A stretch of DNA of 62,732 bases, taken from Brevundimonas sp. GTDB lineage: Bacteria; Pseudomonadota; Alphaproteobacteria; Caulobacterales; Caulobacteraceae. The position numbers were made by a program, and so were the translations under genes. This document shows positions 24,472-33,386 of the stretch, in pieces. The stretch covers positions 1 to 62,732 of the forward strand of contig NZ_JAIXTC010000006.1 in NCBI RefSeq assembly GCF_027484365.1. The letters are read 5' to 3'. The notes under the pieces were generated by a model. That model did not search any database. It was not told where the DNA came from and saw only the letters and a list, made by a program, of their open reading frames with translations. The number at the start of each line of letters is the position of its first letter. Position 1 is the first letter of the stretch.

Positions 24472-25218
24472 CTAGCGTGTGGCTGCGCTGAGAATGCGGA
24501 GGTCCCCGCGCGACTGGACCATCACCACCACCTTGTCCTGGGGATCGGCGGCCTCGGGCAGGTCGAGCAGGATCGGGCGACCGGTCCATTCGCCGAGCCG
24601 CGTCAGGCTCTGAACCACATTGACGTGGCGCACGGCGCGGCCCCGGTTGTCGCCGCCGGCCACGGTCACGGTCTGGGTTCCCGGGCGATAGGCCACGGCC
24701 CAGACGTCGGCGCCGCCCGCGGGCGCACGGCCGGAGCCGACCCCGACCTGATCGCCGCTCTCGCGGAACTGGACCTGCGGCGGGAAGACGCGGCGGGCGG
24801 CCTCCTCGTCGACGGCGTCCTGGACGGCCGGTCCCTCGGCGCCGGAGACCTGGCGACGGCCGTCGATGACGACCTGGGGCGTATAGACATTCCGCAGACG
24901 CAAGGCGGTCTGATAGTCGCGCTGGCGCTGGGCGAACTCGGGCCTGGCGAAGGTATCGGGCCAGCCGAGGTAGTCCCAGTAGTCGACGGCGTAGGTCAGG
25001 GCGATGACGCCCGGCTCCTCGGCCAGGCCCTCGACCACCTGGTTGGCGGCGGGACAGCCGGAACAGCCCTGGGCGGTGAACAGCTCCACCACCACCGGCT
25101 CGGGAGGCGGGGCATCGCGGTGAACGGAGCGCGCGCCGGCCGGCTGGGCGGTCGAACCGACCGCGCCGAGCAGACCCAGGGCGGCGACGCCCGCGACGAT
25201 GATGCCCCTGACCTTCAT
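24472..25218 (-). CDS. DUF1223-family exported thioredoxin-like protein
   Basis: A 248-residue protein from the ATG at 25216-25218. A signal peptide (about 1-27) precedes a thioredoxin-like domain with VVELFTAQGCSGCPAAN: the CSGC is a CxxC redox pair. WDYLGWPDTFARPEFAQRQRDY and YTPQVVIDGR are signature stretches of DUF1223. Such proteins are periplasmic and common in alphaproteobacteria. A role in disulfide exchange or stress has been supposed but is not established. Confidence 0.85.
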   Translation of the reverse strand: MKVRGIIVAGVAALGLLGAVGSTAQPAGARSVHRDAPPPEPVVVELFTAQGCSGCPAANQVVEGLAEEPGVIALTYAVDYWDYLGWPDTFARPEFAQRQRDYQTALRLRNVYTPQVVIDGRRQVSGAEGPAVQDAVDEEAARRVFPPQVQFRESGDQVGVGSGRAPAGGADVWAVAYRPGTQTVTVAGGDNRGRAVRHVNVVQSLTRLGEWTGRPILLDLPEAADPQDKVVVMVQSRGDLRILSAATR

Positions 25219-25274
25219 GGGTCGGAGTCCTAGCGGGGTCGGCGACGGCGCGCGCCTCATATTCGCGTGAACCT

Positions 25275-25408
25275 CATCCCTCCCCCGCCGGGGGAGGTGG
25301 CGCGGCGCGGCTTTGCGCCGTGACGGAGGGGGCCAGCCGCACACACCGTGTCTGGCCTGGGTCCCCTCCACCGCTTCGCGGTCCCCCTCCCCCTATGGGG
25401 GAGGATCG
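25275..25408. repeat. Diverged long palindromic intergenic repeat, copy 3
   Basis: The left part carries GGGGGAGGTGGCGCGGCGC and TGACGGAGGGGG as in the copies at 14135 and 23471. The right part differs and forms other stems (CCCTCCCCC and GGGGGAGG). It lies between two same-strand genes and ends at the stop of the first prolyl oligopeptidase gene. Confidence 0.6.
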
Positions 25409-27583
25409 CTAATCCATCAGCTGCTGGCTGAGATAGACATAGTGCCGGGCCCAGCGCCGCGCGTTGGCGACCGGGTCGGCGTCGTTGGAGTGACCGCCGG
25501 AGGTCTCCTCGTAATAGAGGTGGTCGTGACCCTGGTCGCCAAGACGGGCGGCGAATTTGCGCGCATGGCCGGGGTGGACACGGTCGTCGCGGGTGTTGGT
25601 CGTGATGTAGAGGCGCGGATAGTCCGCGTCCGGGCGCAGCCGCTGGTAGGCCGAATACTGGCTGATGAAGGCGGCGTCGCCGGGGATGCGCGGGTCGCCG
25701 TATTCGCCGATCCAGGACGCGCCGGCCGGCAGGTCCGGGTAGCGCAGCATGTCGATCAGCGGGCTCTCGATCACGGCGGCGTTGTAGAGCTCCGGATGCT
25801 GGGTGATCGAGACCGAGGTCAGGACCCCGCCGTTGGAGCGGCCGTAGATGCCGAGGCGGCGCGGCGAGGTCACGCCGCGCTGTTCCAGATCGCGGGCGAC
25901 CGAAGCGAAATCGTCGAAGGCGCGCTGGCGGTGCTCGCGCAGGGCCGCCTGGTGCCAGGCCGGGCCGAACTCGCCGCCGCCGCGGATGTTGGCGACGACA
26001 TAGGCGCCGCCGTTCTCGAGCCACAGCTTGCCCAGTTCCGGCTTGTAGGCGGGCGGGAAGGAGACCTGGAAACCGCCGTAGCCGAACAGGATCGTCGGGG
26101 TGGAGCCGTCCATCGGGGCGTTGATCGGCCGGACGACGAAATAGGGGACCTTCGTCCCGTCGGTCGAGGTCGCCTCGAACTGTTCAACCACATGGGTGGA
26201 AGCGTCGAACATGGCCGGGGCCGCCTTGAGCGGGGTCAGGGCGTCCGCGCCGGCGGCAAGAAGGCTGAGGGTCGGCGGCGTCAGGAAGCCCTGGGTCGAG
26301 ACGAATATCCGGCCCGAGCCGCGCGACACATCGCCGATGCCGACAGCGCTGTTGGCGGGGACCTCTACTCCGGAGGAACTCCAGCGGTGCGTACGCGCAT
26401 CGAACGCGAAGCGACGCAAGGTTCCAACGACATTGTCGGAAACGCCGACAACAAGCCCGTCATCGAGCACCGCCACGTCCTGCACAGACTGGCGGGCAGT
26501 CGGCGTGAAGACAACTTCGGGATTGCTGTCTGGCGAAGGGGGCCCGGCTTCGGGACGACCCAGGACGTCGAGCGGGACCGACATCAGGGAGCCCTCTGGT
26601 TCGGGCTTTCCCCCGAAACGCGACCAGGCCTCGTCGATGCCGAAGATCAGATTGCCGTTCTGAACGCCGTGGACGGCGACCCTCTCCGGCAAGTTCAGCT
26701 TGACCACCGTGCCGCCGACGATGCGCCAGGTCTCGGAGCGGAAGGTATCGAGCGGACGGTTGATGATCACCGCCTGGACCGCGCCCGCGCCGTCGCGGAA
26801 GACCGAGGGGCTGACGCCGTAACCGCCGTCGGAGATGTCGCCGCGATAGATCTCGACGCCCTCGGCCAGGGTCTGGCCGCGCTTCAGGCCCTTGACGATA
26901 AAGGGATAGCCGCTCTCGGTCAGGGTGCCGGGACCGAAGTCGGTAGCGACCAGAAGGGTGTCGATGTCGAACCATTCCAGCCGGTGCTTGCCCTCGGGCA
27001 GGATGAAGCCGCCTTCGACGAATTCCCTGGTCCGGGTGTTGAATTCGCGGACGACGACAGCGTCCTTGCCGCCTTCGGACAGGGAGATCAGGCAGCGTGT
27101 TTCATCCGGCGCGAGGCAGCGCGCGCCCTTCCACACCCAGTCCCGGCCCTCGGCGCGGGACAGGGCGTCTAGGTCGATCAGGGTCTCCCACTCCGGCGCG
27201 TCGGTGCGATAGCTGTCCAGCGTCGTGCGCCGCCAGAGGCCCTTGGGATTGGCCGCGTCCTGCCAGAAATTGCCGATCCCGTCGCCGAGGAAACTCGGTC
27301 CCGGAATCCGGGTGGTCGAGGACAGGATGTCGAAGGCCTCGGCGCGGAAGGTCTCGTAGCGGCGGTCGCCGGTCAGGGCGGCCAGGGACCGCTCGTTCTC
27401 GGCCCGGACGAAGGCCATGGCCTCGGCGCCCTCGACCTCTTCCAGCGCCAGATGATCGTCGGCGGCCCGGACGCCGGCGGGCGACAGGTCGGCCGGGAAA
27501 TGCGGCGGCGGGGTGGTCTGGGCCAGGACGGGGGCGGCGAAGACCATCAGGGCGGTGGCCGCCATCAGGGATTGGATACGCAT
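25409..27583 (-). CDS. Exported prolyl oligopeptidase-family serine peptidase (S9), copy 1
   Basis: A 724-residue protein from the ATG at 27581-27583 with GGAGAG upstream. A signal peptide (about 1-22, ending VLAQ) is followed by a seven-bladed propeller (about 70-420) and a C-terminal alpha/beta-hydrolase domain. The nucleophile is the Ser of YGRSNGGVLTSV; the acid is in TRDDRVHPGHARKF; the His is in SGGHSND. It should cleave short proline-containing peptides in the periplasm. The gene is a paralogue of the one directly upstream on the same strand (27730-29910). The pair is separated by inverted hairpin repeats. Confidence 0.9.
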   Translation of the reverse strand: MRIQSLMAATALMVFAAPVLAQTTPPPHFPADLSPAGVRAADDHLALEEVEGAEAMAFVRAENERSLAALTGDRRYETFRAEAFDILSSTTRIPGPSFLGDGIGNFWQDAANPKGLWRRTTLDSYRTDAPEWETLIDLDALSRAEGRDWVWKGARCLAPDETRCLISLSEGGKDAVVVREFNTRTREFVEGGFILPEGKHRLEWFDIDTLLVATDFGPGTLTESGYPFIVKGLKRGQTLAEGVEIYRGDISDGGYGVSPSVFRDGAGAVQAVIINRPLDTFRSETWRIVGGTVVKLNLPERVAVHGVQNGNLIFGIDEAWSRFGGKPEPEGSLMSVPLDVLGRPEAGPPSPDSNPEVVFTPTARQSVQDVAVLDDGLVVGVSDNVVGTLRRFAFDARTHRWSSSGVEVPANSAVGIGDVSRGSGRIFVSTQGFLTPPTLSLLAAGADALTPLKAAPAMFDASTHVVEQFEATSTDGTKVPYFVVRPINAPMDGSTPTILFGYGGFQVSFPPAYKPELGKLWLENGGAYVVANIRGGGEFGPAWHQAALREHRQRAFDDFASVARDLEQRGVTSPRRLGIYGRSNGGVLTSVSITQHPELYNAAVIESPLIDMLRYPDLPAGASWIGEYGDPRIPGDAAFISQYSAYQRLRPDADYPRLYITTNTRDDRVHPGHARKFAARLGDQGHDHLYYEETSGGHSNDADPVANARRWARHYVYLSQQLMD

Positions 27584-27592
27584 CGAAACTCT

Positions 27593-27622
27593 CCGCTCAT
27601 CCCCGCGAAAGCGGGGACCAGT
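27593..27622. repeat. Hairpin repeat, left of pair
   Basis: CCCCGC-GAAA-GCGGGG forms a stem inside a 30-base unit beginning CCGCTCATCC and ending GACCAGT. An almost identical unit lies in opposite orientation at 27688-27718. This unit type is widespread in alphaproteobacterial intergenic DNA. Confidence 0.7.
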
Positions 27623-27687
27623 CCTGTGGGCGATCGGCGCCGCCCGAGGTAAGACAGAGCTCATCCCAGCCGCCGATGCGTGAAAGC

Positions 27688-27718
27688 ACTGGGTCCCCGC
27701 TTTCGCGGGGATGAGCGG
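27688..27718. repeat. Hairpin repeat, right of pair (inverted)
   Basis: This is the reverse complement of 27593-27622 with one extra G. The two units flank 65 bases between the peptidase genes, so the whole stretch can fold as a long stem or as two small hairpins. Confidence 0.7.
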
Positions 27719-27729
27719 ATGGATGGAGT

Positions 27730-29910
27730 CTATTCCTGCGCCGGCGCGTCCATCAGGCGGCGCGAGAGATAGGTGTATTCCAGCGCGATGCGGCGGGCCG
27801 TTTCGCGCAGGTTGGCGCCGGCCGCGTGGCCGCCGTCGGTGTTCTCGTAGAACAGGACCGGATAGCCGAGGGCCTCCAGACGCGCCGCCGCCTTGCGGGC
27901 GTGGCCCGGGTGGACGCGGTCGTCCTTGGTCGAGGTATGGATGAAGACCTCGGGATAGGGCTGGCCCGCGCGCAGGTTCTGGTAGGGCGAGTATTCACCG
28001 ATCCAGGCGCGCTGTTCCGGAATGTCCGGGTCGCCGTACTCCGCTCGCCACGAGGCGCCGGCGAGCAGGCGGTGGAAGCGGAACATGTCGAACAGGGGCA
28101 CCTGGATGACCGCCGCATTGATCAGGTCCGGACGCTGGGTCAGCATCGCCCCCATGAACAGGCCGCCCTGCGACCCTCCCATGACGCCGAGGTGGGGCTG
28201 GGAGGTGATGTTGCGGGCGATCAGGTCGAGGGCGACGGCCTGGAAGTCCTCGTGGGCGCGCTGGCGATTCTGCTGCAGGGCCGCCTCGTGCCAGTTGGGA
28301 CCGAACTCGCCGCCGCCCCGCGTGTTGGCCACGACATAGACGCCGCCGCGCTCCAGCCACAGCTTGCCGACCGTGGGCGAATAGCCGGGCAGTTGCGACA
28401 CCTGGAAGCCGCCGTAGCCGTACAGGAGGGTGGCGTTGGAGCCGTCCAGCGGCATGTCGGTCTTATGCACCACGAAATAGGGGATCATGGTGCCGTCGGC
28501 CGAGCGGGCCTCGAACTGTTCCACCGTCATGCCGGAGGCGTCGAACTTGGCCGGGATCGACTTGACCTGGGCCATCTGGCCGGTGGCCGCGTCGACCAGG
28601 GACAGGGTCGAGGGCGACAGGTAGCCGGCGACACTGACGAAGATGCGATCGTCCTGTTCCGAGGCTGAGCCGAGGCCCACGGTCGAGTTCGCGGGCAGAT
28701 CCAGGCGGGTGCGGGCCCATTCGCCGGTCGGGTTCGGCGTATAGACATAGGCCGCGCCGCGCACGTTTTCGTACAGGGCCACGACCAGTCTGTTGCGTGT
28801 GGCTGTGACGGATTCGACCGACTCGCGGGCGCCCGGACGGATGATCAATTGAGCGGGGGCCGTCTGATCGGCCAGCCAGGCGTCCAGGGTCCAGGCGACG
28901 ACGTCCCCGGTCCTGAATTCCTGCCCGGACGGCGCCGTCCAGTCTTCCTTGATGGTCACGACCAGCTGGCCCTGGACCAGGGCGTCAATGTCGGACTTGG
29001 CCGGCAGCTGCAGCCGGGTGGTCGTCCCGTCCGCGTTCAGGACGTGGGTCTCGCCCTCGTAGAAGCTGACGCCGCGGTTGATCAGGATCGCCTTGATCAC
29101 GCCGTCGGCATCGCGAAGCGTGCCCGCGCCGACCGAAACGTCGGAGGGCTGGCCGGTGAAGAGGGTCTCGGCCTGGTCGATCGACTGGCCGCGCTTCAGC
29201 CGTTTGACGATCATCGGATAGCCCGAGGAGGTCAGGGTGCCCTCGCCGAAGTCGCGGGCGATCAGAAGCGTGTCGGCGTCGATCCAGGACGCGCCACCCT
29301 TGGATTCCGGGAGCTCGAAACCGCCCTCGACGAAGGTGCGGGACACGGAGTCGAACTCGCGCACCACGACCGCGTCCTTGCCGCCGTCGGACAGGGAGAT
29401 CAGGCACAGACGTTCTTCGGGCGGCAGGCAGGACGCGCCCTTGTAGACCCAGTTCTTGCCCTCGGCGGTCGACAGGGCGTCGAGGTCGAGGATGGTCTCC
29501 CACTCCGGCGCATCGGTGCGGTAGCTGTCGACCGTCGTGCGCCGCCAGATGCCGCGCACATGGGTGGCGTCCTGCCAGAAATTGTCGATATGGCCGTCGT
29601 GGGTGAAGCCCGGCGCGGGGATGCGGTCGCGGGCCTGGACCAGGGCCAGGGCCTGTTCGTGCAGGCCGTCGTAGCGGGGGTCGCCCTGGAGCACGCCCAG
29701 CGAGCGGGTGTTGTGTTCGTTGACCCAGGCCATGGCGCGGTCGCCCTCGACCTCCTCGAGCCAAAGATAGGGGTCGGTTGCGTCAGAGGTGGCGAATCCG
29801 CCCTCGACGAGCGGCGGATTGGGCGGGGTGTGCGCGGTCTGGGCCAGGGCGGAGGTTCCGAGAATGGAGGAGGCGAGAAGGGCGGCCGTGAGGCTCAGCG
29901 AACGACGCAT
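27730..29910 (-). CDS. Exported prolyl oligopeptidase-family serine peptidase (S9), copy 2
   Basis: A 726-residue protein with a signal peptide (MRRSLSLTAALLASSILG then TSALAQ). The propeller region spans about 80-420 and the hydrolase domain follows. The nucleophile is the Ser of MGGSQGGLFMGA, the acid is in TKDDRVHPGHARKA, and the His is in DGGHAAG. The order and motifs match the downstream paralogue (25409-27583), so a tandem duplication is likely. The nucleophile surrounds differ (GGSQGG against GRSNGG), which may mean different peptide preference. Confidence 0.9.
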   Translation of the reverse strand: MRRSLSLTAALLASSILGTSALAQTAHTPPNPPLVEGGFATSDATDPYLWLEEVEGDRAMAWVNEHNTRSLGVLQGDPRYDGLHEQALALVQARDRIPAPGFTHDGHIDNFWQDATHVRGIWRRTTVDSYRTDAPEWETILDLDALSTAEGKNWVYKGASCLPPEERLCLISLSDGGKDAVVVREFDSVSRTFVEGGFELPESKGGASWIDADTLLIARDFGEGTLTSSGYPMIVKRLKRGQSIDQAETLFTGQPSDVSVGAGTLRDADGVIKAILINRGVSFYEGETHVLNADGTTTRLQLPAKSDIDALVQGQLVVTIKEDWTAPSGQEFRTGDVVAWTLDAWLADQTAPAQLIIRPGARESVESVTATRNRLVVALYENVRGAAYVYTPNPTGEWARTRLDLPANSTVGLGSASEQDDRIFVSVAGYLSPSTLSLVDAATGQMAQVKSIPAKFDASGMTVEQFEARSADGTMIPYFVVHKTDMPLDGSNATLLYGYGGFQVSQLPGYSPTVGKLWLERGGVYVVANTRGGGEFGPNWHEAALQQNRQRAHEDFQAVALDLIARNITSQPHLGVMGGSQGGLFMGAMLTQRPDLINAAVIQVPLFDMFRFHRLLAGASWRAEYGDPDIPEQRAWIGEYSPYQNLRAGQPYPEVFIHTSTKDDRVHPGHARKAAARLEALGYPVLFYENTDGGHAAGANLRETARRIALEYTYLSRRLMDAPAQE

Positions 29911-30063
29911 GCAGGGGCGCTCCGGAAACTGGGACGGAGCACCTTAGACGCGAGGGGGCGGGCGGCAAGGCGACGAACCTTACTGTTTTGTCATATGGCG
30001 TGGGTCAGCCGATGTCGGGACGTGCGAACGGCCAAAGGCCGGGGGCGTTGCGTGGCTGCGACT

Positions 30064-30092
30064 TTGGAGCCTCCGCGCGACGTGACTATATA
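30064..30092 (+). promoter_or_regulatory. Putative promoter of dapF giving a leaderless mRNA
   Basis: TTGGAG at 30064-30069 and TATATA at 30087-30092 are 17 bases apart. The expected start point, about seven bases after the -10, falls on the ATG at 30099. No Shine-Dalgarno at normal spacing is available, which fits a leaderless transcript. Confidence 0.5.
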
Positions 30093-30098
30093 GGGTCC

Positions 30099-30941
30099 AT
30101 GACCGGCGCGACCTCCAGACCCTTCGTCAAGATGAACGGCGCCGGCAACGACTTCGTCGTGGTCAATGCGCTGGAGCGGCCCTTCACCCCGGGCGCGGAC
30201 GCGGTGCGCGCCCTGGGCGACCGCAAGACCGGACAGGGCTTCGACCAGCTGATCGCCATCGAGCCCTCGGACACCGCCGACGCCTTCATGCGGGTCTGGA
30301 ACGCCGACGGCGGGACGGTCGAGACCTGCGGCAACGCCCTGCGCTGCGTCGGCTGGATGCTGATGCAGGCCAATGGCTCGGATCAGGTCACCATCGACAC
30401 CCTGGGCGGTCCGACGATCGCGCGCCGGGCCGGGGTGGACCGGATCACCGTCGACATGGGTCCGCCCCGGCTGGACTGGCGCGAGATCCCCCTGGCCGAG
30501 GAGATGGACACGCGCGGCATCGAGCTGCAGGTCGGGCCGATCGACGCTCCGGTCGTGCACACCCCGGGCGCCGTCTCCATGGGCAATCCGCACGTGGTCT
30601 TCTTCACCGACCGCCAGGACGACGGCTTCGTCATCGGGACCGGGTCGCTGATCGAGCATCACCCGCTGTTCCCGGAAGGGGTCAATGTCGGTTTCGCCAA
30701 TGTCCTGGCCCCCGACCGCATCCGCCTGAGGGTGTTCGAGCGGGGCGCAGGCCTGACCCGGGCCTGCGGCACCGGCGCCTGCGCGGCCCTGGTCGCCTGC
30801 GCCCGGCGCGGACTGACGGGGCGGAAGGCCACGGTGATTGTCGATGGCGGCGAACTGGTGATCGACTGGGACGAGGGCTCCGGGCACGTCTTCATGACCG
30901 GCCCGGTCGAGGTCGAACGGACGGGCACCCTGGACCTTTGA
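30099..30941 (+). CDS. dapF: Diaminopimelate epimerase
   Basis: A 280-residue enzyme that converts LL-diaminopimelate to the meso form for lysine and peptidoglycan. The two catalytic cysteines are Cys77 (GTVETCGNALRC) and Cys223 (TRACGTGACAAL), and the opening KMNGAGNDFVVV is diagnostic. I chose the ATG at 30099 because it begins the conserved sequence; a longer upstream frame has no family similarity. The promoter lies directly before it. maeB follows on the same strand after 81 bases. Confidence 0.96.
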   Translation: MTGATSRPFVKMNGAGNDFVVVNALERPFTPGADAVRALGDRKTGQGFDQLIAIEPSDTADAFMRVWNADGGTVETCGNALRCVGWMLMQANGSDQVTIDTLGGPTIARRAGVDRITVDMGPPRLDWREIPLAEEMDTRGIELQVGPIDAPVVHTPGAVSMGNPHVVFFTDRQDDGFVIGTGSLIEHHPLFPEGVNVGFANVLAPDRIRLRVFERGAGLTRACGTGACAALVACARRGLTGRKATVIVDGGELVIDWDEGSGHVFMTGPVEVERTGTLDL

Positions 30942-31022
30942 ACCTCGCCCGCCGGGCGTCGGCGGTTGTCCCGACGGAAGGGCGCCGCTAGACCGGACAG
31001 GCCCGCACCGTCAGAGACCCAA

Positions 31023-33386
31023 ATGCCCGATCAGACCGACAAACAGACCTTCTCCGACGAAGAGGCGCTGGATTTCCACCGGCTGCCGCATCCGGGCAAG
31101 ATCTCCATGGCGCCGATCAAGCCCATGGCGACCCAGCGCGACCTGTCCCTGGCCTATTCGCCCGGCGTGGCCGTGCCGGTGCGCGCCATCGCCGACAATC
31201 CCGACGCGGCCTATGACTACACCTCCAAGGGCAATCTGGTCGCCGTGATCTCGAACGGCACGGCCATTCTCGGCATGGGCAACCTCGGCCACCTGGCGTC
31301 CAAGCCGGTGATGGAGGGCAAGGCCGTCCTGTTCAAACGCTTCGCCGACGTCGACAGCTTCGACATCGAGGTGAAGACCACCGATCCCGACGAGTTCATC
31401 ACCGTCGTCAAGAACATCGGCGACAGCTGGGGCGGCATCAATCTGGAGGACATCAAGTCCCCGGAATGTTTCGTCATCGAGAGCGAGCTGCAGGACCTGC
31501 TGGACATCCCCGTCTTCCATGACGACCAGCACGGCACGGCCATCATCTCGACCGCCGGCCTGATCAACGCCTGCCACATCACCGGGCGCAGGTTCGAGGA
31601 CGTGAAGATGGTCCTGGTCGGCGCGGGCGCCGCCGGCCTGTCGTCGCTGAGCCTGATGAAGTCGCTCGGCGTCAAGCCGGAGAACGCCACCGTCGTCGAC
31701 CTGCACGGCGTCATCTATCGCGGCCGCACCGAGGGCATGGACCAGTGGAAGTCGGTCCACGCCATCGACACCGACAAACGCACCCTGGCCGAGGCCATGC
31801 AGGGCGCCGACGTCGTCCTCGGCCTGTCGGCCAAGGGCGCGATCACGCCCGAAATGGTCGCCACCATGGCACCGCGCCCGATCATCTTCGCCATGGCCAA
31901 CCCGGACCCGGAGATCACGCCGGAACAGGTGCTGGCCGTGCGCAAGGACGCCATCATCGCCACCGGCCGCTCGGACTATGTGAACCAGGTCAACAACGTC
32001 CTGGCCTTCCCCTATCTGTTCCGCGGCGCCCTCGACGTGCGCGCCCGGCGGATCAATCACGAGATGAAGATCGCCTGCGCCCACGCCCTGGCCCAGCTGG
32101 CGCGCGAGGACGTGCCGGACGAGGTCGCCGTGGCCTATCGCGGGCGCAAGCTGAAGTTCGGGCCGGACTACATCATCCCGACGCCGTTCGATCCGCGCCT
32201 GATCTGGTACATCCCGCCCTTCGTGGCCCAGGCCGCGATGGACACCGGCGTCTCCCGCGTCTCGATCGACGACATGGACGAGTACCGAGCCCGGCTGCGC
32301 GAACGCGTCGATCCGTCCGCCGCCCTGATGCAGAAGATCTCGTCGGCCGTGCGCGCCGCCCCGAACAAGCGGGTCGTGTTCGCGGAGGGCGAGGAATCGA
32401 CCGTCATCCGCGCCGCCTGGGCCTTCAAACAGGCCGAGCTGGGCACGCCGATCCTGATCGGCCGCGAGGATCTGGTCCGCAAGAACGCCGCCGAGGCGGG
32501 CCTCGACTTCGAGGCCATGGGGATCGAGATCGTCAACGCCCGGGTCTCCGAGCGGAACGTCGAATACACCGACTTCCTCTACGACAAGCTGCAGCGGCGC
32601 GGTTACCTGCGTCGCGACGTGCAGCGGATGATCAACCAGGATCGCAACTATTTCGCCGCAGCCATGCTGGCGCGCGGCCAGGCCGACGCCATGGTCACCG
32701 GCACGACCCGCAACTTCAACATGGTGCTGAAGGAGGTCCGGCGCGTGCTGGACGTCGAGGGCGACAGCCTGATCGGCCTGTCGATCGTCCTGGCCAAGGG
32801 CCGCACCATCTTCGTCGCCGACACCTCGATCCATGAACTGCCGTCAGCCGAGGAACTGGCCGATATCGCCATCCAGGCCGCCGCGACGGTGAAGAAACTG
32901 GGTCGCACGCCGCGCGTGGCCTTCCTCAGCTATTCCACCTTCGGCAACCCGCCCGGAGAGCGGGGCGAGAAGGTGCGCGAGGCCATCCGCATCCTCGACC
33001 AGAAGGGCGTCGACTTCGAATACGAAGGGGAGATGCCGCCCGAGCTGGCGCTCGATCCGGCCCTGCGGACCAACTACCCGTTCATGCGGTTGAGCCGTGA
33101 GGCCAATGTCCTGGTCATGCCGGCCCTGCATTCGGCCGCCATCTCGACCCAGCTGGTCCAGGCCCTGGGCGGGGCGACCGTGATCGGCCCCCTGCTGGTC
33201 GGCCTCGAGAAGTCGGTGCAGATCGTCTCCCTGGGCGCCCAGGTGTCCGAGATCATCACCGCCGCCACCTTCGCCGCCTACGAGGAAGGCGTCAGCGTCG
33301 AGTTCGAGCCCGAGGACGAGGACGTCGCCCCCCATCCCAGCGCGGCGGCCGAGCGGTCGATGACGGCGGTGCCGCCGACGGTCTGA
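31023..33386 (+). CDS. maeB: NADP-dependent malic enzyme with phosphotransacetylase-like domain
   Basis: A 787-residue two-domain protein that decarboxylates malate to pyruvate with NADP reduction. The malic enzyme part (about 1-440) shows LAYSPGVAVPV, FHDDQHGTAII, VGAGAAGLSSL and MANPDPEITPEQ. The C-terminal part (about 455-770) is phosphate-acetyltransferase-like (VVFAEGEESTVIRAA, VTGTTRNF), known in MaeB as regulatory and not catalytic. The start at 31023 begins just before conserved DEEALDFHRLPHPGK. Its stop directly abuts the stop of the convergent ampG gene with no bases between. Confidence 0.95.
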   Translation: MPDQTDKQTFSDEEALDFHRLPHPGKISMAPIKPMATQRDLSLAYSPGVAVPVRAIADNPDAAYDYTSKGNLVAVISNGTAILGMGNLGHLASKPVMEGKAVLFKRFADVDSFDIEVKTTDPDEFITVVKNIGDSWGGINLEDIKSPECFVIESELQDLLDIPVFHDDQHGTAIISTAGLINACHITGRRFEDVKMVLVGAGAAGLSSLSLMKSLGVKPENATVVDLHGVIYRGRTEGMDQWKSVHAIDTDKRTLAEAMQGADVVLGLSAKGAITPEMVATMAPRPIIFAMANPDPEITPEQVLAVRKDAIIATGRSDYVNQVNNVLAFPYLFRGALDVRARRINHEMKIACAHALAQLAREDVPDEVAVAYRGRKLKFGPDYIIPTPFDPRLIWYIPPFVAQAAMDTGVSRVSIDDMDEYRARLRERVDPSAALMQKISSAVRAAPNKRVVFAEGEESTVIRAAWAFKQAELGTPILIGREDLVRKNAAEAGLDFEAMGIEIVNARVSERNVEYTDFLYDKLQRRGYLRRDVQRMINQDRNYFAAAMLARGQADAMVTGTTRNFNMVLKEVRRVLDVEGDSLIGLSIVLAKGRTIFVADTSIHELPSAEELADIAIQAAATVKKLGRTPRVAFLSYSTFGNPPGERGEKVREAIRILDQKGVDFEYEGEMPPELALDPALRTNYPFMRLSREANVLVMPALHSAAISTQLVQALGGATVIGPLLVGLEKSVQIVSLGAQVSEIITAATFAAYEEGVSVEFEPEDEDVAPHPSAAAERSMTAVPPTV

